Positions 10,596 to 21,707 of a stretch of 64,000 bases of DNA are shown here, piece by piece. The notes under the pieces were generated by a model. That model ran no database searches, was not told where the DNA came from, and was given only the letters and a program-made list of their open reading frames with translations. Origin of the DNA: Fratercula arctica (taxonomy: Eukaryota > Chordata > Aves > Charadriiformes > Alcidae); assembly GCA_947846985.1 (NCBI GenBank), contig CANTUZ010000025.1, positions 9,670,100 through 9,734,099 on the forward strand, read 5' to 3'. A program made the translations under genes and the position numbers. Numbering within the stretch: the first letter of the stretch is position 1; each line of letters begins with the position of its first letter.

Positions 10596-13263
10596 TCAAC
10601 TGTCCACTGGCTGCTGCTTCTTCAATGTGAGGCGCAGTGGATGGTCAGTGGGATATATGTTCCACTGTTCAGTTGTAGGTGGGGGATCCACTGGTCCTTT
10701 GAGTCGAGTGTAGTGAGTCCAACCTTTTTCCGCTGTCCTTACTGCCATCTCAGTAGTGAGGAGTACTTGGAATGGTCCTTCCCACTCCGGTTGGAGCTTA
10801 CTCTCCTTCCAGGATTTGACTAGTACCCAGTCCCCTGGTTTATATGGATGGACGACAAATTCCAACGGCGGAGTTTGAGCAAGAAGGCCTTTAGCTCTGA
10901 GGAAAGAGAGAGAAGAAGACAGCCCCAGTATATATTTCTTAAGGAACATGTCTTTGGTTTCAAATGTGGGCACACCTTCCCTACCTCCAGTGTAAGATAG
11001 TCCAAAAAGCATTTCATAAGGCGAGAGACCAGTATCCTTTCTAGGGGAGGTCCGGATTCTCAATAGTGCTATTGGTAAACTCTTGATCCATGGCAATTTT
11101 GTCTCAAGAACTAATTTAGATAGTTGCCTCTTAATGGTTTGATTCATTCTTTCAACCTTTCCAGATGATGGGGGGGTGCCAGGGAGTGTGATAATCCCAT
11201 GTTATCCCTAAACTTTCCATCACTCCCTGTAGCACTTTGGAGGTAAAATGGCTTCCTTGATCTGAATCCACATTTTCCACTATTCCATACCTAGGAATTA
11301 TTTGCTCTAGCATTACTCTTATCACTCTTGCAGTTGTTGCTGAGACTAAAGGGTAAGCTTCCACCCATCCAGTAAGGTGATCTACTAGGACTAAGAGGTA
11401 CCTAAACCTGCCTATCGGTGGTAGTTCAGTAAAATCGACTTGTATACTTTGAAATGGCCTTAACCCCGGTTCCCGTCCTCCTGGGGGTTGTTTTCTAAGG
11501 GTCTTCTTATTTATTTTCTTACAAATAATACACCTTTTGCAGATTTGCTTTGCTACCGTATAAATGCCGAAACATCCATATTTCCGCAAAACTATATCAC
11601 ACATTGCTTGCGTTCCCCAATGGCTTCCCTGATGTAACACTGCCATTATTTCTCTCATAGTTTGTTTGTTAACCATTTCCCTTCCATCAGGCAGAATCCA
11701 TTTACCATCTTTCTCCACTGCCCCTGCTTCTGTCATTGCTTCTTTATCTTTTTCCGTGAATATCAACGGGGTCGTTACTGTCGGTACTTGAGGAACAAGA
11801 TTATAAATCTTAATTGTCTCCTGCCCTAAGGCCACCTCTTTTGCCACTTTGTCCGCTAATCTATTTCCCCTTGCGGTAATTGAATTGCCTCTCTGGTGGC
11901 CTTTAACATGTACAACTGCTATTTCACTTGGTATTAGTATATTTGCTAACACCTGTTTTATAAGTTCTTCATGTACAAGTTCTTTCCCTTTGCTATTTAT
12001 TAGTCCTCGTTCTTCCCAAATTTTACCAAAGGTATGCACTACCCCAAAGGCATAACGAGAGTCTATATATGTTGTTCCTTCCCCTTCTCCAATTAATTTT
12101 AGTGCCTGGTTTAAGGCATACATCTCACACGTTTGAGCAGACCATGCACTAGGCAATTTCTCAGATGCTTTTACTTGTTGGCTCACTCCATCCGCCACTG
12201 CACATCCATTACACCTCTTTCCTTCTATCACTCTTGAAGAACCGTCTACAAACAAATGAAGACCCCCAGATAGGGGTTCTTCCCTTAAGTCATGTCGTAT
12301 CTTAGTCTGGTACTCAATTACATCTAAGCATTCGTGTGTAAGTTCTTCATCCTTTGCCTCTACTTTTCCTTTCCACAAAAAGCTCACTGGGTTAAGGCAA
12401 GAGCTGGTAGTTAAAATAAAATCATCCTTTTCAATTAAAATTGCTTCATACTTCAGTATTCTCGAATCTGTTAGCCATTTTCCCACAGTTTGGGCTAAAA
12501 TGGTTTTGACTTGGTGGGGGGTGCTAACTTCTATCATTCCCCTGAAGGTAAGCTTCCTGCTTTCTTCTACTAATAAAGCAGTTGCAGCCACTGCCTGCGC
12601 ACATTCAGGCCGTCCTCGAGAAACTGGGTCTAGGAGCTTTGACAAATATGCTACTGGCTGTCGTTTATCCCCCCACTCTTGAGTTAATATTCCTAACGCA
12701 GCCCCTTTGTCTACAGTTACAAATAGTTGAAAAGGTTTCTCCAAAGAAGGTAAGGCTAAAACTGGAGCTCTAATTAGGCTCTGTTTTAAATCTTCCACTA
12801 AATTCTTCTCTTCTTCTGTCCAAACCAATACATTCGGTTCTTCAGCTAACAGTTTGGAACATAGTCCTTTAGTCTTTTGAGCATACCCCTCTATCCACAG
12901 TCTACAGTACCCAGTCAGCCCCCAAAATTTTCTCAGTTCCCTCTTGGTCTCTGGCAGAGGTAAGTCTACTATTCCTTTGATCCTTTCAGGATTTATTTTT
13001 CGACTCCCTTCACTGACTAGATGTCCCAAGTACTTCACTTCTGTTTCCACATATTGCAATTTCGTTTTTGAGACCCTCAAACCTTGCTGGCCCAAAAAGT
13101 TCAACAACTCATTCGTGGCTTCTTTTGCCTTGCCTTCTTCCTCTCCGGACACCAATAAGTCATCCACATACTGAAGCAGGACTACTCCCGATGGAGGTTT
13201 GAATTGTTCAAGCACTTGTTCTAACACTTGCCCAAACAAATTAGGGGATTCTGTAAATCCCAC
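10596..13263 (-). pseudogene. pol: Pol pseudogene: reverse transcriptase (partial), RNase H, integrase
   Basis: The minus-strand frame from 13263 to 11152 starts inside reverse transcriptase at GFTESPNLFGQ and has the polymerase motif YVDD at 13159-13170. It continues through the connection domain, RNase H (FVDGSSR, E in CEMYALNQAL, YIDSRYA, GNRLADKVA) and the integrase N-terminal zinc finger (histidines near 11640, CKRCIIC near 11530). The integrase core follows with its first two aspartates (QVDFTEL near 11440, NVDSDQG near 11265). The frame ends just before the catalytic glutamate because of an apparent one-base excess in a C7 run (G7 on the plus strand, 11170-11176). The remainder (VERMNQT to the stop at 10596) continues in the next frame. 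Protease and the first part of reverse transcriptase are absent. Confidence 0.92.
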
Positions 13264-13343
13264 AATAATAACACCCTACCAGTGAACCTCGAGCTGCTGG
13301 TAGGAGTGGTCGGGGCAGTCCTCTTCCCCGTCCTTCTCCCCTG
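13264..13343 (-). other. Deletion junction between gag and pol
   Basis: On the minus strand the gag frame ends at 13344 and the reverse transcriptase frame opens at 13263. The roughly 80 bp between contains acidic gag-like codons and stops. Capsid, nucleocapsid, protease and the start of reverse transcriptase should lie here and do not, so a deletion of perhaps 2-2.5 kb is inferred from usual gammaretroviral length. Confidence 0.65.
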
Positions 13344-14033
13344 TTATTCACCCCTCTTCCTCACCCCCAAGTAACAGTCTAAGGGGTCCCACTTAGGGGA
13401 TTCAACTTCTTTCTCAGTTGAAACATCACCGACGGTCTGGGCTGGGAACATATAAAATGGATTTGGGCATCCCCGAATCCTGAATCTATTCATCTTGACA
13501 CAGCAAAAAGCATATTCACTCTCCTCTAATGAGGGTGGCTCCTTATTATTCACATACATGTTTAAAGTCTGACAGACCAAATCCTCATCAGACCCAAATT
13601 TGGGCCAAAATACACTAGGAGGTCTTATGGGTTCTTTGGTCCAAACAAATTCAAATGCAAATGCAAATGTGTCCCCCCGGGACACCCTGAAGATCCCCCA
13701 TGACGGGACACGGGCCCCCCAGGGATGTCCCCAGGACCCACCCCAGGACACCCCTGGGATCCTCTAAGACAGACACAGTACCCCCTAGGACACCCCTGGG
13801 ACCTCCTGGGATGTCCATGGGCCCCCCCCCCCGGCCGCCCCCGGCCTCCCCCGGGATGCAGTGTGAACAAAACAACAATAATGTATCATTTTCTTTTTAT
13901 CTTTATCTCTTGTACAAGAAGAACCATTCCAAAACCTCAACATTCTCCCTAAAGGATTGTCTGGGGGAATGTTCCCGGGGTCTTTCTTATTATCCCCTTT
14001 CTCACCCCTTGGCCTAGAATTCTTATTTCCCAT
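13344..14033 (-). pseudogene. gag: Gag pseudogene (matrix region), split by a GC-rich insert
   Basis: The start at 14033 gives MGNKNS..., with glycine at position 2 as in myristoylated matrix proteins, followed by the matrix-like PLGRMLRFWN. The matrix frame resumes beyond an insert with IRPPSVFWPKFGSDED and the following MYVNNKEPPSLEESEYA. Between the two parts (13650-13865) lies a GC-rich insert flanked by a short direct repeat. The insert plus one repeat copy is 222 bp, so frame is kept, but it carries an in-frame TAG near 13782. Only the matrix and the start of the next region remain before the deletion. Confidence 0.85.
13650..13865 (-). repeat. GC-rich minisatellite-like insert in gag with target-like duplication
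   Basis: The segment is made of variants of 'ggGACAcCCCtGGGA' and is far richer in G+C than its surroundings. It is flanked by aacaaa on both sides (13644-13649 and 13866-13871). The left end has three copies of a TGCAAA-type unit, which on the minus strand would be a short 3' microsatellite tail. Flanking matrix coding sequence is in phase across it. It looks like a small inserted element carrying a minisatellite; I do not recognise the family. Confidence 0.6.
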
Positions 14034-14437
14034 TCTAAGCAGAGACTTTTTTTACACCTCTTCCTTTCACTTTGTCCTGCTCCGGCTGCACCCGTCACGG
14101 GACTACAGAACCGCAGATCCGGACTCCGCACTCACTTCATACCACAGTACGTCTCAGTCACTCACACACATCAAGTCTCTTAGAATGTCCCCGACCGCCA
14201 AGGTAATACTCAGACAATCTAACTTTCTTACCTTGGTCCGTGCACAGAGTTGCCTGGTTGTACTCTCTCTGCCTACTTTGCCTCCTTGTGGTTCGTATGG
14301 TCTGCCACTTAACAAGTCTCGGGATCCTGGTCGATTCCCTTCGGAGCTCCAGGCGATGATGCACAAGACCGTTGAAATCAACGGGACATGTCTTCCCATC
14401 CTTTGGCGACAAGGATCCCCGGAGGGGATGACTTCGG
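14034..14437 (-). other. 5' untranslated leader of the gammaretrovirus-like provirus
   Basis: About 400 bp between the primer binding site and the gag start, where packaging and splice-donor signals would normally lie. I could not identify individual signals, and the short open frames here match nothing I know. Confidence 0.6.
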
Positions 14438-14455
14438 ATCCCGGACGAGCCCACA
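14438..14455 (-). promoter_or_regulatory. Primer binding site, tRNA-Pro-like
   Basis: Read on the minus strand three bases after the 5' LTR, this gives TGTGGGCTCGTCCGGGAT. That differs by one base from the tRNA-Pro primer binding site common in gammaretroviruses. Confidence 0.8.
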
Positions 14456-14458
14456 AAT

Positions 14459-14981
14459 TGTGAGAAATGCTCCTTATCCAATAACCACGGCTCAGGCAGT
14501 GATCGCTACGAAGCACATTTTATTTAAACATTCTTGCAAGAACGGGTGACCTAGCAGGTAGGCACACCTGAGTTCCCAAAATAACTTCTTTTTATTTCCT
14601 ATCCCTGGCCGAAATTTCCCTCCCCTGTTTCCCCGTTGGCTAGGTACTCCAGGGTTTACAGCCTATCCGATTCACCTAAAACTACTTCCGTTCGCTCCGC
14701 CTCTGTTTACTTCTCCCCATCACCCCTCCTAAACCCCTTACTTCACCTGTTTATTTCTTCCCTTTTTTGGTATTATTGCCCACGGTAGCTGGTCTCAGTT
14801 AAACATTCATCCTCCCGTTAAACTACCGATCCAGCATAGACTGGTTTCTCCTTTGTCTAAGGGATGAGCATTCTTGCATGTCTCTTGATCAGCCTTTGTG
14901 TTGTTAATCATTCTCTAGCTACATCATTTCAGACTGCCCAAGTTGTTCCTCTGCATAAACAATACCCAGATTTTTCTTACA
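14459..14981 (-). mobile_element. 5' LTR of the gammaretrovirus-like provirus
   Basis: 523 bp, full-length match to 8023-8545 with about seven substitutions. It is followed on the plus strand by atggg (14982-14986) and then by CR1 sequence. Confidence 0.93.
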
Positions 14982-15265
14982 ATGGGGCATCCACAACTTC
15001 CCTGGGCAACCTGTTCCAGTGCCTCACCACCCTCACAGTAAAGAATTTCTTCCTAATATCGAATCTAAATCTACCCTCTTTCAGTGTAAAACCATTACCC
15101 CTCGTCCTATCGCCCCACTCCCTTATAAAGTGTCCCTCCCCATCTTTCCTCTAGGCCCCCTTTAGGTACTGGAAGGCTGCTATAAGGTCTCCCCGGAGCC
15201 TTCTCTTCTCCAGGCTGAACAGCCCCAACTCTCTCCTTGCCACCCCGGCATGCGATCCTTAAAAT
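14982..15265 (-). mobile_element. CR1 LINE, right part of the copy interrupted by the provirus
   Basis: After the duplicated atggg the CR1 3' UTR resumes (GGCATCCACAACTTCCCTGG..., then 'cagtaaagaatttcttcctaat'). It runs through the last ORF2 codons to about 15250, where 'ctctccttgcc' ends the match. Confidence 0.88.
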
Positions 15266-17611
15266 AGTTGTGGATGTCAGAGGTGGTTTGGTCCACAAAC
15301 ACACTTGCTGCCAATTCGGTATTAAAATTCTGGAGTCATTCCCCCATATGTCAACAAAGCCTGTCACAATCTTCCCCAGTAATTGCTGGGATGTACCCCT
15401 GGCCTCTGTCTACATTCCTGTACTTTAGTTCAATTTACTCTTATCAGACACCAGCAGACTGTTACAGAATTGGAGCAACTGTGCCTCCTGGGTGGAGGGA
15501 GTACTCTTCTCGGTATGGCTGTCTTATCAAGGGCAATAAAGGGTTTGGTCAGCACTTTGTGAAAACTGAAACCATAGTCCGTTCAGACACTAAAAAGAAA
15601 AATAGCCTTATCATAACATTCTTGATGGAAACAGAAAGTCCAGGTGTACCAAGTAAGTTAGCTATTCTTACTTGCTTTAAGCTAATTTAATTTCTCATTT
15701 GATTCACATTTTCTTTCTCATGGGAATTCTGTGGGATGAAATAACACTAGCTGATGACTTCCAGTGCTTCTGATGTGATCCTCTTATCTGGAGGCTTGAA
15801 GTACTCCAAAACTAACTGTGTCATGAATGGCTTTTAACATTATTTTAACATGTTGGGAACAGTCTTTTGGATACTAACTGTGTAAGTATTTATCATGCTT
15901 GGTCTATATGCATTTCTGCACATGTTTTATAGGTTACACAAAAAGTGGTTTATGTGACATAGGAGGAGTCTTGAAGGGGAGAGGGACAAGGAAGAGCATA
16001 ATTTTTATATTTAGATTTACATTTAGACTTGTTTGTGGGATGTGCTGGATTTTTTTTTTCTAGCAGCTTAAGCATTAAGCTGCTAGAAAGCAAATAGATT
16101 AAGCATCTAGCAGCCTTAAAAACCCATATAATTTTTTGACATACAAATACAGAGCTTAGTACAATAGTTAGGGAATGAGATTTTCCTAACAGTATGCCTA
16201 TGGCACATACAGGATATTGTATAGTCAGAGTGCGGTAATCTGTAAGAGCAACTTCTCGGTTGAAGCACGTTTAGATATCAGTATCCATATTAACAAGAAG
16301 AGTTTATTATATATGATATCTAAAAGATGTTAAAATATCAAATGCATACAATCACATGGAACAAAAATCATACTTTTCATTAAATTGTCTATTATTGTTT
16401 CTGTAGAAGTAGAAATTTAGATAGGTAGGTGTTGTTTAGGTTATGCCATTATTTGAGTACAGTTACTGTAAAATAAAACTGCTGATCCATAATCATAAGT
16501 GTTTTCAATTTGGTTCAAAACCAAACTGAGTAAACAAGATCTAGCTCCATGTGAGAAGTGGCAATATCAGTATCATCCCTTTTCCCCCTTTGGAGAAAGT
16601 GAAAACTCTGTCAAATAGCACAAAGGTTCTTGAATATTGCAGAGACCTCTATTTGGTTCTTGATCTGTGATCTTTTTGACAACTACTTTTTTCACTATTT
16701 GCTCATTTTTTTAAAAAAAAATTTACATAAAACATACTGAATAATTATTTCTTCTACATAAGTTACTTTCTTTTCTAGACTAAGATATTTGTTACAGTCA
16801 GTCTCTTGTGTAAAATAATGCTTTAAAAAAATAATTTAAGGAAGCCACTGCATATGCCAGGTATGTGGGACTAACAGAAAACTCCAATCCTGATCTTAGA
16901 GTTTCAGAATGACTTATCTTGCATATGAGTCCCTTGGCCAGCTTTTTTCACAGTGATAGTTCTGTAACTTTGCATGTTAAATGGACACTCCCAATTTCAA
17001 ATCTAGGTAAAGTTGTGCTACATTATAGATAGTGGCTCACAGAGTCCTGGGGATGGGTAGAGGAGAAACAAACCTCTCCTCAGAAAGTATAGGAACCACC
17101 TTTTTCTGGGAGTTAGTGCTATGTTCATTTGATATTTCTGCTCCTGTTGCTTTCCTGAGCTAGAAAAAAAATGAACTCATAGAGGCTTAGGAATTCCTGA
17201 AGACTCTCTACTGCAAAAGGAAAAACCTAGTACGAAGGCAGAGAGGTCTGCGGCCTTGTGAATCCCTCTTGACCTCTTTAGGGCTCAAAAACTTTATAGA
17301 TTTTGGAAGAAAAAAATCGGTGTGTGTACTCTTATGCCTTGCTTAGTAGAAATATGCTTGAACTTACTAGAAACCTAATATTTTTGGTCCCCAGGAAGAA
17401 ATCTCTGTGAGGCATGATGAGGCCTCAAAAAGGTGGAGATTTTGTATCTTTGAAGCGAATGATAATGTGCTTATTCTACCAGAGCATGCCCTTACGCAGC
17501 AAGTTTGAGAGTTCCTGAGTTAAGACCTGATGCTGAAAGAAATGCCTTAATCCATCCATTTTTAAGTTGTAACAGTAAATTGTTGAGGTTTTTCTAAAAT
17601 GATTTGAGCAT
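15266..17611. other. Non-coding stretch, no recognisable feature
   Basis: Mostly AT-rich. An open frame of 140 codons at 15268-15690 is not recognisable and overlaps CR1-flanking sequence. I see no RNA gene or mobile element. Confidence 0.55.
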
Positions 17612-18157
17612 TGTTGTGGGTTAACCCTGGTAGGCAGCTAAGCATCATACAGCTGCTCACTCATTCCCTTCTCCCATTGGGATGGGAGGAGAGAACTGGA
17701 AGGGCAAAAGTGACAAAATTCATGGGTTGAGATAAAGACAGTCTAATAAGTTAAAAAAAAAATTAAAACCAAACCAAACCAAAGAAAAAATAAGTTATGC
17801 AAAAGCAATCACTCACCACCAACAGACCGATCCCTAGCCAATCCCCAAGCAATGGCAACCCCTAGCAAAGTCCTCCCAATTTTATTGCTGAGCATGATGT
17901 CATATGGTATGGAATATCACGTTGGTCAATTTGTGTCAGCTGTCCCAGCTGTATCCCCTCCCAACCTTTTGCCCACCCCCAGCCTACTCCTTGTGGGGCA
18001 GAGTGAGAAATGGAGAAGGCCTTGATGGCAAACACTGTTCAGCAATAGCTAAAACATTGGTGTATTATTAACACTGTTTTGGTCACAAATCTAAAACATA
18101 GCACCATACAGACTGCTATGAAGAAAAATTAACTCCATCCCAGCCAGAACCAGCACA
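17612..18157 (-). mobile_element. Solo LTR, ERVL-type, 546 bp
   Basis: Plus-strand termini are TGTTGTGGGTTAACC...CCAGCACA, flanked by the exact 5-bp duplication agcat (17607-17611 and 18158-18162). It belongs to the same broad family as the LTR at 18591-19191 but lies in the opposite orientation (the poly(A) signal of the other copy is on the plus strand). Several A-rich runs occur inside. Confidence 0.85.
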
Positions 18158-18590
18158 AGCATGTTTTTAATTTAAAAATAAAAGAAAAAAGTGAAGGTTA
18201 TGCAGTGTTATCCTGAGATGTTATTTTAAAAACAAAGTTCTATTGAAATGCCTTGATCTGGTGTTTTTTTGTTTATCCTCCTATCTTCTTTTTCTACTCA
18301 TTTGGTAACAAACACCATTGTGACAGTGTATGTATCAGTTCATATCGCTTTATTAATAATATCCTTTTGCTTCTGTGCACTGGGTATAAAAAAATCCAAT
18401 TTCTGATTTAGAGTATCTATCACTAGTTCTTGTGACTACTAACTGGCTGTTACGAATATTGCCTAACTAGATTATTGTAATAAAAATAATCAAGCTCATA
18501 ACCTTGAGCTAACATAACCATCAGTCATGATTAAGTCCTCTTTTAAATGACATTTTTATCTTTTTAAACCTCTCTTTAAAGAAGAAGTTC

Positions 18591-19191
18591 TGCTGGTTTA
18601 TGCTGGGATAGAGTTAATTTTCTTCATAGTAGCTAGTATGGGGCTATGTTTTGTATTTCTGCTGAAAAAAGCGTTGATAATACAGGGATGTTTTTGTTAT
18701 TTCTGAGCAGTGCTTACTGTCAATAAAAGTCAAGGCCTTTTCTGCTTCTCACACACCCCACCAGCAAGTAAGCTGGGAGTGCACAAGAAAGTTGGGAGAG
18801 GACACAGCTAGGACAGCTGACCCTCAACTGACCAAAGGGATATTCTATACCATATGCTGTCATGCTCAGGAATAAAACTAGGGGGGAGGTTGGCAGGAGG
18901 GGGCTGCTGCTTGGGGACTGGCTGGGCATCAGTCAGTTGGTGGTGAGCAATTGTTTTCATTTGCATCACTTTTGTCTTTCTTGGGGTTTATTTCTTTCTC
19001 TCCGTTATTTTCCTTTTCATTCCAATAAATAATAATGATAATTATTATTATTATTATTATTTAAATTATTAAACTGTTCTTATCTCAACCCAGGAGTTTT
19101 CTCACTTTTACCTTCAGATTCTCTCCCCCATCCCACCAGGGGAGAGTGAGTGGCTGTGTGGTGCTTAGTTGCCATCTGGGGTTAAACCACA
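18591..19191 (+). mobile_element. Solo LTR, ERVL-type, about 600 bp
   Basis: Begins TGCTGGTTTATGCTGGGATAG and ends GGGGTTAAACCACA, with an AATAAA at about 19025 followed by a TTA microsatellite. It is similar in reverse complement to 17612-18157. I could not find matching flanking duplications, so the ends are slightly uncertain. Confidence 0.75.
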
Positions 19192-20801
19192 ATGCTTATG
19201 TAATTTATCATTTATATTCCCAGTTCTCCTGAAGCAGAGCTTTGCATGCTGTTCCTTGGTAATGCTCAAGACCAAGTGACAGAAATCCTAGCTGAACTTA
19301 GCAGCTCTATGATGTGGCATGTGGCTGGCACCTAATAGCTTGCTTTCCTAGTGTTTTCTTATAAGCTTGCAGTTTGCTGCTGACGATAGGTTTGTAACAT
19401 TCTGGTATTTAAAAAATACATAGAAATGAAACCAGTTTATTATAATTAAATAATATTAAATATTAAATATCTAAATATTATCTGTTTCCACGGGACATTT
19501 CTATACAGTAAAATATTTTAAGCAGAAAAAGCAAATTAAAAATATGCATTAAAATAAGCATATTTTAAGCAGAAATGAGAATGGGGAGTTAAAAACAAAT
19601 TATTTATTTGAAAACTCTTTTCATGTCACTTCTGCATCCCCATTGGGGGGGTTTACCTGATGGTCAAAAAAATGTGGCTTATCTTGAGTATTTCTGTATG
19701 CATAGCCAAGTGAACTTCCGTTAGGTAACCCATACTGTGATCACTCTTCATCAAAATTGCAAGAAAAAACATTTTTGACAATGAAAAATAATTTAAAAAA
19801 TAAAATGCTTTTACTTGCCTGATGAAACAAAGCCTGAATTTAATGGAGAGATGTAATTTGGATCCAGAAGTAGAGCTTTGTTGCAATCTTTGCTTTTAAC
19901 TCTATTTAACAGATATTAAAGAGGTGGTCTGTTTGTTTACATGCATACAGAATCTCAAGGTATCAGATGAACTCTTATCCTTTCTATGTTAGACACATAT
20001 CAGCTTTCTTTCCAAATCACTTAGAATAATCATGAAATGGCCTTAAATAGAAGTTGTCCTTGTATAGAAAGGTTATAGAGCAGAAGTCATGCTAAATACT
20101 TAAGCGTAAATTTCTTCACAAATCAAACTGAACAGCCTATTTGTGTTAAGGTTCTTCATGCTTATGTACTGTGCATGTTCTGTGATCAACTAGCAAACTC
20201 TCTTCTACTTTTCCCAAAGCAAATCAACAACCAAACAACAAAAAAAGTGAAAACATTAGACATAATAGCATATGTTAACAAATGAGTGGACAAAAACTTC
20301 TTCCCATAATTTGAGTGACATGTAGAAAAACTTGCAGCTATCCCACACTTCCTGAATATAAGCATAAACAGAGGTGTAGGAAGTTTAGGAAGAGACAAAT
20401 GGTATAAAAATGAGTTAAAATCAGTTGTCATTCACCTACCCTGGGGTGTTTTTTGTTTAAGCATAAAGCTGTTTCAGTCTAAATAGCAACATAATAATAA
20501 TAATAATAATAATCATAGTCATCATCATCCTGGTATTAAGCTCTGGACTTGACATAGGCTGCTGAAATCCAGAGATCTTAAAACAAACATCTAACCTAAA
20601 GGTGGTTTGATGGATATATTAGTTTCTAGGTGGTACAAAGCCTCATTTCCTCATTGTAGTAAATATAATATTGATCTTAATCACAGATTGTGCCTGAAAA
20701 CACTTGATAAAGTATGAACACATTCAAGTGCAAGTGGGTTATCTCAAAAAACACCGAATTGAACCTATTACTTGAACAGGGTGGTATATCAGCTTTAACT
20801 G
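19192..20801. other. Non-coding stretch with simple repeats
   Basis: AT-rich sequence without a recognisable gene. A run of AAT/ATA units lies at about 20490-20514. Confidence 0.55.
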
Positions 20802-21156
20802 TGTCGTCGTTTGGCCTCAGATGGCAACAGAACCACATGGCCACTCTCTCGAGCTTCCCCAATGCAGCGAAGAAACATAAGAAAAAGGCAAAAGTTGTGG
20901 GTTGAGACAAAGACAGTTTAACAGAACAGCAAAGGAAACAAGAAAACTACAATAATAATACGGATACAAACCCGATTACGGAACCACTGCTCACCAACCG
21001 GACCCGGGATGCCCCAGTCCACTCCAAGCCTCGACTTCCCGCCCCCTCTCCACCCCCCACAATTCAGACTGGGCATGGCTCACATGGGATGGAATACCTG
21101 TGTCCCCTGCTTGGATCCTGGGGAGAATTAACCCTATCCCTGCCGGAACCAGGACA
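20802..21156 (-). mobile_element. 3' LTR of an ERVL-type element (355 bp)
   Basis: Plus-strand termini TGTCGTCGTTTGGCC...AACCAGGACA. On the minus strand it begins TGTCCTGGTTCC and is preceded by a purine-rich tract (AAGGGGTGGATAA), so it is the 3' LTR of the minus-strand element whose pol lies at 21708-24115. The same LTR family, interrupted, occurs in both arms of the large inverted repeat (42970-45121 and 50061-52213). Confidence 0.8.
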
Positions 21157-21707
21157 TTATCCACCCCTTATTCCATACCATCTATGCCATGCCCAGATCT
21201 TACAGGTTCCAATTAACTGCTACCACTTCCCCCGTCTTTTTATATATATATATATTTATATATATACACACACACATATATATCCATACAGATATAATGC
21301 CTTTAGTCTATGGGCCATCCCTCTAAAATATCCGTTGAGCTCATTTAATCCATGGCTTTGGGCTCCATCTGTCAGAACAGTCTCTCAGGGCAGGAGAGAT
21401 GGTGGATGGTGCTGGACTGTTGCATGCTGTATTTTTGGAGCTTGCGGTTGGTGTACCCAGCATGGCTCATGCCCACGGTCCATGGGCTGAAAATGTGGAT
21501 CTTGAGGAAGTTGCTGGGTGCCAGCTGCTGAGGTCACTTCTGATCCCATCACCACTTTACTTTACTCAGTTTTTCACCAACATACATCTGTCCTTAATTT
21601 GGGTGATTCTTACTGCAGTACAGCTGAAAGCAATTGTAGTAACAAGGACATACAGTGACAGGGTTACTTAGCAATCAACAACACACAATTTGATTCATTG
21701 GCTATTC
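21157..21707 (-). mobile_element. ERVL-type 3' internal region
   Basis: Sequence between the integrase stop and the LTR. It contains a TA/CA microsatellite (about 21239-21285). No env-like frame is visible, as expected for ERVL-type elements, which usually lack env. Confidence 0.6.

Larger units (their letters stand above)
8023..14981 (-). mobile_element. Complete but defective gammaretrovirus-like (class I) provirus
   Basis: A 6959-bp element with two 523-bp LTRs, a primer binding site, gag, pol and env remnants, a polypurine tract and a 5-bp target duplication (atggg), inserted into a CR1 3' UTR. Gene order and motifs are gammaretroviral: a gag starting with MGN, a pol with YVDD, HHCC and DDE-type integrase, and an env with an RVRR cleavage site and CX6CC. 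The stretch from mid-gag to early reverse transcriptase, including protease, is missing, so it cannot be autonomous. I counted seven differences between the two LTRs (about 1.3%), so it is fairly young. Confidence 0.92.

Noticed and set aside
13650..13865. CRISPR-like array
   Set aside because: The repeats are imperfect, contiguous and GC-rich without unique spacers, and the genome is eukaryotic.
15268..15690. 140-codon open frame after a CR1 end
   Set aside because: No recognisable motif, composition like its non-coding surroundings; treated as chance.
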